From assembly GCA_937927335.1 (NCBI GenBank), contig CALBDU010000056.1, positions 1-47,025 of the forward strand: a stretch of 47,025 bases of DNA, read 5' to 3'. Of the stretch, positions 23,808-32,430 are shown in pieces (position 1 is the stretch's first letter; every line of letters starts with the position of its first letter). The translations under genes were made by a program, and so were the position numbers. Source of the stretch: an uncultured Clostridium sp. (GTDB taxonomy: Bacteria > Bacillota > Clostridia > Clostridiales > Clostridiaceae). The notes beneath the pieces were generated by a model that did no database searches, was not told the DNA's origin, and saw only the letters and a program-made list of their open reading frames with translations.

Positions 23808-24659
23808 ATGCCGTTAAAAAAGGATGTATGTCTGGGACTTATGACCTGGCCTGAAATTGAGCAACGTTTAAAGGAAACAGACATTGCACTAATACCAGTT
23901 GGACAGATTGAGCAGCATGGCCTCCATGCATGTATAGACCTGGATTCCAGAAATGCGGAGGGCATAGCCGTTCGGGCAGCACTAGCAGCTTTCGATATAG
24001 TGAAGACTGTGGTAGCTCCTGTGATAAATTACGGTTACAGTGATCTGCCTGGATTAAGGGATTACCCCGGGGTATTTTCCTTAAGAGGAGAGACTTTGAT
24101 AAACCTTTATTATGATGTGGCCTTCAGCTTGATAAGGATGGGCTTTAGCAAAGTGATTTTTGTTAACGGTCATGATGCAAATCCTCCTTTCATCAATGAA
24201 GCAATGAGACGGCTCACAAAGAAAACAGGAGCCTTCTGTGCCATGGCCCATATATCAGAGATGAATAATGACTATGCAGAAAAGGTTTTGGAAAGTCATG
24301 GAATGCCTAGGGATTTTGGTCACGGATGCCTTATTGAAACCTCCATAGCCATGGCTTTTGGTATGGAGGTCAGGGAGGATTTGATGGTGGGTCATTATAC
24401 CGAGAAATATAAAGAGCCTGTAGATAAAATATTTCCACAGCTGCCAAGGGGCATTTCATTTCCGGCATGGGAGAATCCTGATGTAATGGGTAATATTTGG
24501 AGGGGAGATTTTCCTGGACCAAAGGGCAACCCGGCAGGGAGCAGCAGGAAGCTTGGAGAGGAGCTTATTGAGGCTTCAATAAAGCCATTGCTATATCTTA
24601 TGAAATCCATAAAGGACTATAAGCCGGAAGTAAAAGAAAATTTAGACTTTGAGGTATGA
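23808..24659 (+). CDS. Creatininase-family amidohydrolase
   Basis: A 283-residue protein of the creatinine amidohydrolase/MftE/FAPy-deformylase superfamily, which cleaves amide bonds with a metal pair. Likely ligands are Glu35 and His37 (IEQHG), Asp46 (DLDS), the His of VNGHDANP and the Glu of HGCLIETS. The start is ATG 23808, after GGGAGGGG at 23795-23802; an in-frame ATG at 23793 precedes that site. The last gene of the molybdoenzyme/dehalogenase-like row, separated by repeat copy 3. In other systems members trim peptides (mycofactocin) or open purine-derived rings, so the substrate here is open. Confidence 0.85.
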   Translation: MPLKKDVCLGLMTWPEIEQRLKETDIALIPVGQIEQHGLHACIDLDSRNAEGIAVRAALAAFDIVKTVVAPVINYGYSDLPGLRDYPGVFSLRGETLINLYYDVAFSLIRMGFSKVIFVNGHDANPPFINEAMRRLTKKTGAFCAMAHISEMNNDYAEKVLESHGMPRDFGHGCLIETSIAMAFGMEVREDLMVGHYTEKYKEPVDKIFPQLPRGISFPAWENPDVMGNIWRGDFPGPKGNPAGSSRKLGEELIEASIKPLLYLMKSIKDYKPEVKENLDFEV

Positions 24660-24706
24660 TTACAGAAAAATCAGGAAGTAAGAACTTCCAGAGTAAAGAA
24701 ATTTAG

Positions 24707-24735
24707 AAAACGGAGTGGTAACTTCCGTTTTTTTG
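24707..24735 (+). terminator. Intrinsic terminator after the creatininase gene
   Basis: AAAACGGAGT (24707-24716) pairs with ACTTCCGTTTT (24721-24731) around GGTA with one bulged base, followed by a T-run. Confidence 0.7.
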
Positions 24736-24812
24736 TTTTATTAACAAATATTAAAGGAAAATGTAAACATTTGTAGAATTATATAAATATTCTGTTAACT
24801 GTGAGGGGGCTT

Positions 24813-26711
24813 ATGAAAACTGCATTTTTCAAATCAATTAAAGTCCGAATGATAATAGCTGTAATTATTATGGTAACCGTACCCTTTCTGATACTTCAGT
24901 CAGTTAATATGCTGCTGATATATGAGAAGCTGCATACAAAAACCGAATATACAACCCAGGCTTTATCCCGGTCCATTGCAACAAATGTTAGCGAATTCAT
25001 GCAGGGGGCCTATGATTCAGCAAGACTACTGTCACAAAACAGTGACATAGTAAATAATAGTATTCAAGGCAGAACCGTTCTGGAGAAAGCAGTAAAAGAT
25101 ATGCCATATTTCAGACTGTTTTACGTGCAGGGAATGGACGGCATGCAGACAATCAGATCTAGTGGAAAATTAGTAAACCGTTCAGATAGATGGTGGTTTA
25201 AACAAATCACCGGTGACAAAAAACCTTTTATAAGTGAAGCGTATATTTCTGTTAATAAAAATGAACTTGTCACATCCATCTTTATGCCTATATACAGTAA
25301 AAATGTAATGACAGGAGTATTTGGTGCGGATTTCACCCTAGATACCATCCAAAGCGTTGCAAGCCAATATGACAGCAAGGATAAAGATATTTCCTTCATG
25401 GTTTTAGACAGTAAAGGAACAGTTTTAACCGGTACAGATTACAAGCCGGGTGAATTTGTTAATTATATAGATTATACAAAAAGAACAGTAGCCCTTGATA
25501 AAAGCAATAACTATGTATTGGATGCCAATGGACAGATTGTTACTAAAGTTGAGAAAATAACTGTATCGGATACAATGAAAAAAATCATTTCAAATGCGCT
25601 GGATAAAAAAACTGAAGCATTCCAGTTCAAGGACAGCGACAATAATATAGTTGTAGCAGCGTATCAGCCAATACAGATGCCCGGCCAGTCAGAGCCCTGG
25701 TCTGTAATCGTCTTTCAAAAAGAGGCGGATAATTTTACACTGTTTTTATTAGCCGGGATATTTATCATACTTCTATTATCCAGCTTATTTGCCACATACA
25801 AATTAATTGATATCAATGTGCTAAGGCCAATAATAAAAGTTCAGCAGAATATGTCCAGGATAGTTGAAGGCAATCTGGATAATAACATTGATATAACTAC
25901 GAATAACGAAATAGGAGAATTGGCGTCAGATATAAACAAAATGGCAGGTTCACTAAAGCGGCACCAGCAAAAGCTTGATGAAGATGAAAAAATGGCGGCG
26001 CTGGGCAATCTGGTGGCAGGAGTTGCCCATGAGATAAATACCCCATTGGGCATAGGAGTCACTACCTCATCATATATGCAGAAAATCAACAATGAAAGCA
26101 GGCAGGCCCTGGTGGAAGGAAGATTTTCAAAAAAGGATCTGGTGCAGTATATGGAAGGAATGAATGAAAGCCTGGATCTGCTTCAAAATAATCTGGGAAG
26201 GGCATCTGAGATTATACAAAGCTTCAAAAGGATTGCTGTGGACCAGACCAATGAAAATCTTGAGGAGTTTAATGTAAATGAATATATCCACAGCATAATA
26301 ATAAGTCTTATGCATGAATACAAAAAGCATAACCATAGCTTCAATGTGCTGTGTGATGAGGAATTGATAATAAAAAGCTATCCGGGGGTATTGGCCCAGA
26401 TATTGACCAATTTCATTATGAATTCTATTATCCATGGCTTTGAGAATATGGAAAACGGGAGGATAGATATAGTTGCATTTAAGAAGGCTGAGGTATTTAA
26501 TCTGCAATATACCGACAATGGCTGCGGTATAAGAGATGAAAATTTAAAGAAGGTCTTTACTCCATTCTTTACTACCAGTAAAAAATCCGGGGGCAGTGGA
26601 CTGGGGCTCAACATTGTTTACAACCTGGTAACGAAAAAGCTAAAAGGTACAATAGAAGTAAAAAGCAAACTTGGTGAAGGCACTTCATTTATTATAAAAT
26701 TTCCTGTATAG
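24813..26711 (+). CDS. Membrane sensor histidine kinase with Cache domain
   Basis: A 632-residue kinase. Two membrane helices (about residues 10-32 and 312-332) flank a large extracytoplasmic double-Cache-type domain. A HAMP linker follows (LRPIIKVQQNMSRIVEGNLD), then a HisKA domain with phospho-acceptor His406 in AGVAHEINTPLG. The HATPase_c domain carries NSIIHGFENM (N box), DNGCGI (G1) and GLGLNIV (G2). The start is ATG 24813, after GAGGGGG; an in-frame GTG at 24801 overlaps that site. Eleven bp separate it from the response regulator, then a sugar-binding lipoprotein follows, so it probably senses a sugar or small ligand directly or with that protein. Confidence 0.9.
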   Translation: MKTAFFKSIKVRMIIAVIIMVTVPFLILQSVNMLLIYEKLHTKTEYTTQALSRSIATNVSEFMQGAYDSARLLSQNSDIVNNSIQGRTVLEKAVKDMPYFRLFYVQGMDGMQTIRSSGKLVNRSDRWWFKQITGDKKPFISEAYISVNKNELVTSIFMPIYSKNVMTGVFGADFTLDTIQSVASQYDSKDKDISFMVLDSKGTVLTGTDYKPGEFVNYIDYTKRTVALDKSNNYVLDANGQIVTKVEKITVSDTMKKIISNALDKKTEAFQFKDSDNNIVVAAYQPIQMPGQSEPWSVIVFQKEADNFTLFLLAGIFIILLLSSLFATYKLIDINVLRPIIKVQQNMSRIVEGNLDNNIDITTNNEIGELASDINKMAGSLKRHQQKLDEDEKMAALGNLVAGVAHEINTPLGIGVTTSSYMQKINNESRQALVEGRFSKKDLVQYMEGMNESLDLLQNNLGRASEIIQSFKRIAVDQTNENLEEFNVNEYIHSIIISLMHEYKKHNHSFNVLCDEELIIKSYPGVLAQILTNFIMNSIIHGFENMENGRIDIVAFKKAEVFNLQYTDNGCGIRDENLKKVFTPFFTTSKKSGGSGLGLNIVYNLVTKKLKGTIEVKSKLGEGTSFIIKFPV

Positions 26712-26722
26712 GGGGCTTATTT

Positions 26723-28324
26723 ATGGCAGGTAAAAATTCTGTTACTATCAATGAAGATTCTTTGAACGTAGACTTCTTGGATTCAGAGCCGAAAAAACCA
26801 GATGAAAAAGCATTGGAGCCCGGCAATTTCTATAAAATTCTTATTGCGGATGATGAAGATGAAGTTCATAAAATGACGAAGCTGGTGTTAAAAAGTTTTC
26901 AGCTGGATGGCGCCAGTCTCGAATTTCATGATACCTATTCAGGAAGGGAAACCATTGAATTCCTTAATAATAACAACGATATTGCAATAATACTCCTTGA
27001 TGTGGTTATGGAGGATGATGATTCAGGATTAAAGGTTGTAAAGCACCTCAGGGAAAATCTCAAAAACAATATAACACGAATAATTCTAAGGACAGGGCAC
27101 CCGGGTAAGGCGCCTGAGGATAAAATAATAATTGAATATGAAATTGATGATTATAAAACAAAAACTGAATTAACTGTGCAGAAGCTTTTCAATACAATGT
27201 ACGTATGCCTTAGGGCTCATAGGAATATAAAGAGCTTAAACAGACAGAGACTTGGATTAAACAAGGTAATAAATGCATCCCAGGACCTGTTTAAATATCA
27301 TTCCTTTACAGAATTCATTAATGGCATGCTGCTTCAGGTAATGTCATTGTATGATACGGATGCGGATTCAATTTATGTTCGGGACGAGCGACGAAGCTTG
27401 GACGGTATGGCTTTTGTACAGATTATGGATTCTGCCAGGGTATTGGCAGCCACCGGGAAATTTGAATATCTTGTGGGTGAAAATCTTAATCTTCAATGCT
27501 GCCCTGAAGATATAAGAAAAATAGTGGAACGAATTCAAAAAAGCAGGGAAGAAGAATTAGTATTGAGGGAAGGAAATTTCCTTGGCATATATAAACAGAG
27601 TCATGATAAGCTTATTAAAAATTATATAATTCTGGAGACGAGTCTCAATACAGATAATATTGATATAATTAAAATGTTTTTAAATAATTTTTCTTTGGCA
27701 ATAGACAATTTTACAATTAATATGAATGCCAGGGAAATTCAAAACGAAATTATTTTCAGAATTACAGAGGTAATTGAGAACAGGAACAACTATACCGGCT
27801 CCCATTCCCGCAGAGTAGCTGAAATAAGCAAGATTATTGCAGAAAAAATGGGCTATACGGAGGAAGAGGCCGACACCATATCAAAGGCAAGTGTTATGCA
27901 TGATATTGGTAAAATAGCCATTGGAGATAATATATTATTAAAGCCTGGAAAGCTGACTTTTGAAGAATTCGAGGATATCAAAAAACATACTATTGTGGGC
28001 TATGATATTTTAAAAAATTCAAAGCTTTCCCTGTTGAAAACTGCTGCATATATAGCTCTTTACCATCATGAAAGATATGATGGAAATGGCTATCCTGAGG
28101 GTAAAAAGGGCGGAGAGATACCTAAGGAGTGTGAAATAGTTGCTGTGGCAGACGTATTCGAAGCTCTTGTATCAAAGCGGTGTTACAAGAAGCCATGGGT
28201 TAGGGAGGATGTAATTAAATACTTCAAGGAAAACAGCGGAAGTCAATTTGCTCCTGATGTGGTACAGGCTTTTTTAAAAAGCCAGGAGGAAGTATTTAAT
28301 GTTCTGGTGATGCTGCCTGAATAA
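26723..28324 (+). CDS. Response regulator REC-DUF3369-HD-GYP (c-di-GMP phosphodiesterase type)
   Basis: A 533-residue regulator. The N-terminal receiver domain has the acidic pair in ADDEDE and phospho-acceptor Asp93 (LLDVVMEDDD). Residues about 180-340 match the DUF3369 sensory region. The C-terminal HD-GYP domain carries His393-Asp394 (MHDIGKIAIG) and HHERYDGNGYPEG (from 448), the complete signature of active c-di-GMP hydrolases. It is paired with the kinase at 24813, so phosphorylation would tune c-di-GMP breakdown rather than transcription. This may also bear on the GGDEF-type polysaccharide locus at 42.6 kb, a link that is inference. Confidence 0.92.
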   Translation: MAGKNSVTINEDSLNVDFLDSEPKKPDEKALEPGNFYKILIADDEDEVHKMTKLVLKSFQLDGASLEFHDTYSGRETIEFLNNNNDIAIILLDVVMEDDDSGLKVVKHLRENLKNNITRIILRTGHPGKAPEDKIIIEYEIDDYKTKTELTVQKLFNTMYVCLRAHRNIKSLNRQRLGLNKVINASQDLFKYHSFTEFINGMLLQVMSLYDTDADSIYVRDERRSLDGMAFVQIMDSARVLAATGKFEYLVGENLNLQCCPEDIRKIVERIQKSREEELVLREGNFLGIYKQSHDKLIKNYIILETSLNTDNIDIIKMFLNNFSLAIDNFTINMNAREIQNEIIFRITEVIENRNNYTGSHSRRVAEISKIIAEKMGYTEEEADTISKASVMHDIGKIAIGDNILLKPGKLTFEEFEDIKKHTIVGYDILKNSKLSLLKTAAYIALYHHERYDGNGYPEGKKGGEIPKECEIVAVADVFEALVSKRCYKKPWVREDVIKYFKENSGSQFAPDVVQAFLKSQEEVFNVLVMLPE

Positions 28325-28340
28325 ATAGGAGGTGTTATTA

Positions 28341-29681
28341 TTGAAAAGGACAAGATATCTTGGAATCATACTGGTTTTTTCAATGATATTAACTATGGCA
28401 GGATGCAGCCAGGGCAAAAAAACAGTAACGCTGAGGTATGCAGCCTGGAATTTGGGCTCAAAGGAAGCTGCTGGTATGGAAAGGCAGATGGTGGATGCAT
28501 TTAACAAGGAACATCCAAATATAAAGGTGGAGATTGATGAAAGCTTTGTAAAGAACTATGATGCTGCAATGAATGAAGCGACAGGCAATAATAACATGCC
28601 GGATGTATTTATGTACGTAAGTAACCCGCTGGCTGATGAAAAGGGCTTGTGTGCTGATATTACCAGCATTGTTAATAAGGATGATGAGTGGGTGAATATT
28701 CCCAAGGCACTGAGGGATGCAGCACAGATAAAGGACAGAGTCATAGCAGTACCGGCAAATATGTACCTGGATGGTTATTTTTATAATGAGGATATTATAA
28801 GATCAAGTCAGTTGAATCCTCCTAAAGCTGGCTTTTCCATAAATGAATTTGATACTATAATTAAGAAAACCTCTGATATAAACAGCGGTGTTATTGGGCT
28901 GGCAGATGAAAGCAGCATTATTGAATGGTTCCCTGCTTCCTCAAATAGTAAATACGGATGGTTCACCTGGGATGGAGGCAAATTCAACTTAAATTCCAAG
29001 GAATTTATAGCCGGCGTTAATATGGCTAAATCAATATATACAAATAAGCAGACCTTTTCCAGTCTTACTGAGCAGGATAAGAAAAGTTTCAAAGCCGGCA
29101 GTGACTGGGAAGCATGGAATACTGGCTGCATTGCCTTAAAGTTTGATGGTTCCTGGTCTGCGGGAGAATATTCAAAGCTTCCTTTTAAGGCAGGCTTTGC
29201 AGGACTTCCTGGAGGACGAACCTGCATTGTTCCGGACTTCTTAATTATTTCAAAAAATTGCAGATACCCGGCGGAGGCTTATGAATTTGCTAAGTTTATG
29301 TCCGCTTATTCCCTGGAGGGATATACAAAACGAATTGAAATATCAAAGAAGTATAATACCGGGATTTCCTCACTTCCTATGATAAAAGATAAAAAAATAA
29401 TTGATCAATACTTCTCAAATGTTAAAATTCAGGGATTAAAGGAACAATACAATAAGATTGATAATAGCAGCTATGTTGAGGGTGTAAAAATATTGCCGGG
29501 ATATTTGCAGGCAAGATGGAATTATGTCACAAATATTAAAATAAATAATTCTGATGGAAAAATAGGCGATGTTATAACTAATACATATAGAGGCGGTCTT
29601 CTTATCGAAAATATAGCCGATGAGCTGGATTATGATGCAAATGAATCCATTAAGCTCTATCCAAGGCAGACTGAAAATTAA
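28341..29681 (+). CDS. Family 1 extracellular solute-binding lipoprotein (sugar type)
   Basis: A 446-residue lipoprotein. The signal peptide ends at the lipobox LTMAGC. The body shows the COG1653 pattern: ERQMVDAFNKEHPNIKVEI, DVFMYVSNPLADEKG, and WEAWNTGCIALKFDGSWS in the middle. The start is TTG 28341, eight bases after AGGAGG at 28327-28332; an in-frame GTG at 28332 overlaps the binding site. Permease and ATPase genes are missing here, so it may deliver its ligand to the Cache kinase encoded just upstream or share a transporter encoded elsewhere. A strong terminator follows. Confidence 0.87.
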   Translation: MKRTRYLGIILVFSMILTMAGCSQGKKTVTLRYAAWNLGSKEAAGMERQMVDAFNKEHPNIKVEIDESFVKNYDAAMNEATGNNNMPDVFMYVSNPLADEKGLCADITSIVNKDDEWVNIPKALRDAAQIKDRVIAVPANMYLDGYFYNEDIIRSSQLNPPKAGFSINEFDTIIKKTSDINSGVIGLADESSIIEWFPASSNSKYGWFTWDGGKFNLNSKEFIAGVNMAKSIYTNKQTFSSLTEQDKKSFKAGSDWEAWNTGCIALKFDGSWSAGEYSKLPFKAGFAGLPGGRTCIVPDFLIISKNCRYPAEAYEFAKFMSAYSLEGYTKRIEISKKYNTGISSLPMIKDKKIIDQYFSNVKIQGLKEQYNKIDNSSYVEGVKILPGYLQARWNYVTNIKINNSDGKIGDVITNTYRGGLLIENIADELDYDANESIKLYPRQTEN

Positions 29682-29696
29682 ATAGGATTAACATTT

Positions 29697-29725
29697 AAGC
29701 CCTGTGGTAAATTCACAGGGCTTTT
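29697..29725. terminator. Intrinsic terminator between convergent genes
   Basis: AAGCCCTGTG (29697-29706) pairs with CACAGGGCTT (29714-29723), followed by TTTTG. It ends the sensor/lipoprotein operon; on the minus strand the flank is less T-rich. Confidence 0.8.
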
Positions 29726-29769
29726 GTAAAAGCTGCTTTTGAAGTATAGGTTTCGATCCAAAACCAGCA

Positions 29770-32181
29770 TTATATATTAATTTTATCTTCGATGTCCAGG
29801 ACCTTCAAGGTGATTTTCATTATGGAATCGGGATTTAGTGACATGGAATGAATTTTTTCCTTAACCAGAAATTCTGCAAATTCAGGATAATCGCTGGGTG
29901 CCTGGCCGCATATGCCGCAGTGGCGATGATTTCTTATAGAGCCCTGAACAGCCATGGATATTATTTTATAAACTCCCTGGTCCCTTTCATCAAAGTCATG
30001 GGCCACCAATGCCGAATCCCTGTCAACGCCAAGGGTTAGCTGTGTTAAATCATTAGAGCCTATGGAGAAGCCATCAAATACCTGGCTGAATTCATCAATT
30101 GACAGCACATTGCTTGGAATCTCACACATAACATAAACCTCCAGCCCCTTTTCACCACGTCTTAGGCCATTTTTTGCCATCTCCGCAAGGACCTTTTCCG
30201 CCTCAGATACCCTTCTGCAGAAAGGAATCATGAGAATCAGGTTCGTAAGCCCCATGTCATCCCGGACCCGCTTCATTGCCATGCATTCAAGACAGAAGCC
30301 TTCCCTGTACTTATCGTCATAGTATCTGGAGGCACCCCGGAAGCCTATCATGGGGTTTTCCTCCTTTGGTTCGAAGTACTGACCGCCAATGAGGCTTGCA
30401 TATTCATTAGTTTTAAAATCACTCATCCTAACCACTACTGGTTTTGGATAAAAGGCTGCTGCAATGGTTCCAACACCATGTGCAAGCTTTTCAATGAAAT
30501 ATTCCCTCTTATCTTCATAACCAAAGGCTAACTCTTCGATTTTATTTAATATATTCTTGTCAGATACAGCTTCAGGGTGCACCAGTGCCATTGGATGGAT
30601 TTTTATATAATCATTTATAATAAACTCCATTCTGGCAAGGCCCACACCATCATTGGGTATCATGGACAAGGAAAAGGCCTGATCCGGGTTCCCAAGATTC
30701 ATCATGATTTTCGTTTTAGGCCTCTTTAGTTCCTTCAATTGAATTTTATCTATATGGAATGGCAGGAGACCCTGGTATACCTTGCCTTCATCTCCCTCAG
30801 CGCTGCTGACGGTAACCTCATCTCCATTTTTTATTTTTTCTGTTCCATCCCTGGTACCTACTACTGCAGGAATACCAAGCTCTCTGCTGATAATAGCCGC
30901 ATGGCATGTTCGTCCGCCTTTATTGGTTACTATAGCGGAGGCGGTTTTCATTACAGGTTCCCAGTCAGGGGATGTAGTATCTGCCACAAGTATTTCTCCA
31001 GGGATAAATTCAGAAAGCTTAGCCACGTCCTTTATAATATGGGCTTTTCCCTTGCCAATCCTTTCGCCTACGCTCTTTCCTGTGGCCAGCACATATCCCT
31101 TGCCCTCAAGCTGATAGGTTTCAAGATAGTCCATGGATCTGGCTGACTGCACAGTTTCAGGACGGGCTTGTACGATAAATAGTTCTCCGTTTAGTCCGTC
31201 CTTTGCCCATTCAATATCCATAGGACGGATTTTTCCAGCCTTATTTGAATAATGCTCCTCTATGGTTATGGCATATCCTGCCAGAGTTAAAATATCATCA
31301 TCACTTATACAGAAGCGCTTCCTATCAGCCTCCGGAACTTCCACATTTCTGGTCAAAGCCTTGGAACCGCCTCTGCCGTAGATCATTTTAAGTCGCTTGT
31401 CTCCAAGGTTTTTTCTTATGATTGCACGGTGATCTGTTTTGAAGGTTGGCTTGAAAACATAATATTCATCAGGGTTTACTGCTCCCTGCACAATATTTTC
31501 ACCCAGGCCGTAGCAGGCTGTGATAAATACCACATCTCTGAAGCCAGTTTCAGTATCCACAGTGAACATAACACCGCTGGAAGCCAGATCAGATCTTACC
31601 ATTTTCATCACTCCAATGGAAAGGGCAACCTTGAAATGGTCAAAGCCGTTGTCTATCCTGTAGGATATTGCACGATCCGTAAACAGTGATGCAAAACATT
31701 TACTGCAGGCTTCCCTGAGGGCAAACTCACCCCTCACATTAAGATAGGTTTCCTGCTGTCCCGCAAAGGAGGCAGTGGGAAGATCCTCTGCTGTGGCGGA
31801 GCTTCTTACAGCGACCTCCACTTCATCTCCATATTCAGCACATAGTTTTCCATAGGCTGACTTGACCTGCTGCCATATACTATCAGGTATACCTGCTCCA
31901 AGTATAAGCTCCCGGGCTTTTCTACCGCGGATTGCAAGCTCAGCCACATTTGTTTTATCAAAACCCTCCATGGATTTTTTAAGATCGGAAAATATATTGG
32001 TACCCTTTACTGTATCCCAGTAAGCCTCAGCCGTAATTGCAAAACCATCAGGGACCTTTATCCCTTTTGGGGTAAGTTCCCTGTACATCTCGCCAAGAGA
32101 TGCATTTTTTCCTCCAACAAGGGGGATGTCCTCAATGCCTATTTCCTTAAACCAGCGGATATATTCAGCAGTTCGTTTCAT
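29770..32181 (-). CDS. ppsA: Phosphoenolpyruvate synthase (pyruvate, water dikinase)
   Basis: An 803-residue enzyme that makes PEP from pyruvate and ATP, with AMP and phosphate as products, for gluconeogenesis. The N-terminal ATP-grasp part has VGGKNASLGEM and VAVRSSATAEDLPTASFAGQ. The phosphohistidine domain carries His427 in GGRTCHAAIIS. The C-terminal PEP/pyruvate barrel has GFRGASRYYDD and GSNDLTQLTLGVDRDS. Length is typical. The start is ATG 32181, preceded by AAGGAGTG; an earlier in-frame ATG at 32205 precedes that site. A single gene with its own promoter, divergent from the MFS transporter. Confidence 0.95.
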   Translation of the reverse strand: MKRTAEYIRWFKEIGIEDIPLVGGKNASLGEMYRELTPKGIKVPDGFAITAEAYWDTVKGTNIFSDLKKSMEGFDKTNVAELAIRGRKARELILGAGIPDSIWQQVKSAYGKLCAEYGDEVEVAVRSSATAEDLPTASFAGQQETYLNVRGEFALREACSKCFASLFTDRAISYRIDNGFDHFKVALSIGVMKMVRSDLASSGVMFTVDTETGFRDVVFITACYGLGENIVQGAVNPDEYYVFKPTFKTDHRAIIRKNLGDKRLKMIYGRGGSKALTRNVEVPEADRKRFCISDDDILTLAGYAITIEEHYSNKAGKIRPMDIEWAKDGLNGELFIVQARPETVQSARSMDYLETYQLEGKGYVLATGKSVGERIGKGKAHIIKDVAKLSEFIPGEILVADTTSPDWEPVMKTASAIVTNKGGRTCHAAIISRELGIPAVVGTRDGTEKIKNGDEVTVSSAEGDEGKVYQGLLPFHIDKIQLKELKRPKTKIMMNLGNPDQAFSLSMIPNDGVGLARMEFIINDYIKIHPMALVHPEAVSDKNILNKIEELAFGYEDKREYFIEKLAHGVGTIAAAFYPKPVVVRMSDFKTNEYASLIGGQYFEPKEENPMIGFRGASRYYDDKYREGFCLECMAMKRVRDDMGLTNLILMIPFCRRVSEAEKVLAEMAKNGLRRGEKGLEVYVMCEIPSNVLSIDEFSQVFDGFSIGSNDLTQLTLGVDRDSALVAHDFDERDQGVYKIISMAVQGSIRNHRHCGICGQAPSDYPEFAEFLVKEKIHSMSLNPDSIMKITLKVLDIEDKINI

Positions 32182-32252
32182 AGAATTCACTCCTTTCATC
32201 ATCACCAGGATAAATGGTGTGAAAATTTAGAAAATTAAACATCTTTGAATAA

Positions 32253-32280
32253 ATTATATATAATATGGATGAAAATTCAA
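32253..32280 (-). promoter_or_regulatory. Putative sigma-A promoter of ppsA
   Basis: Reading the minus strand, TTGAAT (32280-32275) and TATAAT (32258-32253) are separated by 16 bp, about 70 bp before the ppsA start. Confidence 0.5.
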
Positions 32281-32365
32281 GTGTAATCTTAAATTCAGAT
32301 GTAAACAATATTCATATTGTATCAGATTGAATCAGCGCAAAGACAGGATTTTTTCACAACAGTAA

Positions 32366-32414
32366 TTGCATGTGTAAATCATATAGTATATAATCATGTA
32401 TATACACATGATTA
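32366..32414 (+). promoter_or_regulatory. MFS gene promoter overlapped by a palindromic operator candidate
   Basis: TTGCAT (32366-32371), 17 bp and TATAAT (32389-32394) make a near-consensus promoter. A perfect 9-bp inverted repeat TAATCATGT-ATATAC-ACATGATTA (32391-32414) begins inside the -10 box and covers the start region, four bases before the GAGGAGG of the gene at 32431. This is the geometry of a simple repressor site. Confidence 0.6.
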
Positions 32415-32430
32415 CGAGGAGGTTGTTAAG

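Noticed and set aside
30739..31146. Plus-strand ORF of 135 codons inside ppsA
   Set aside because: It lies antisense to strongly conserved PEP synthase sequence, has no ribosome binding site and gives no recognisable protein.
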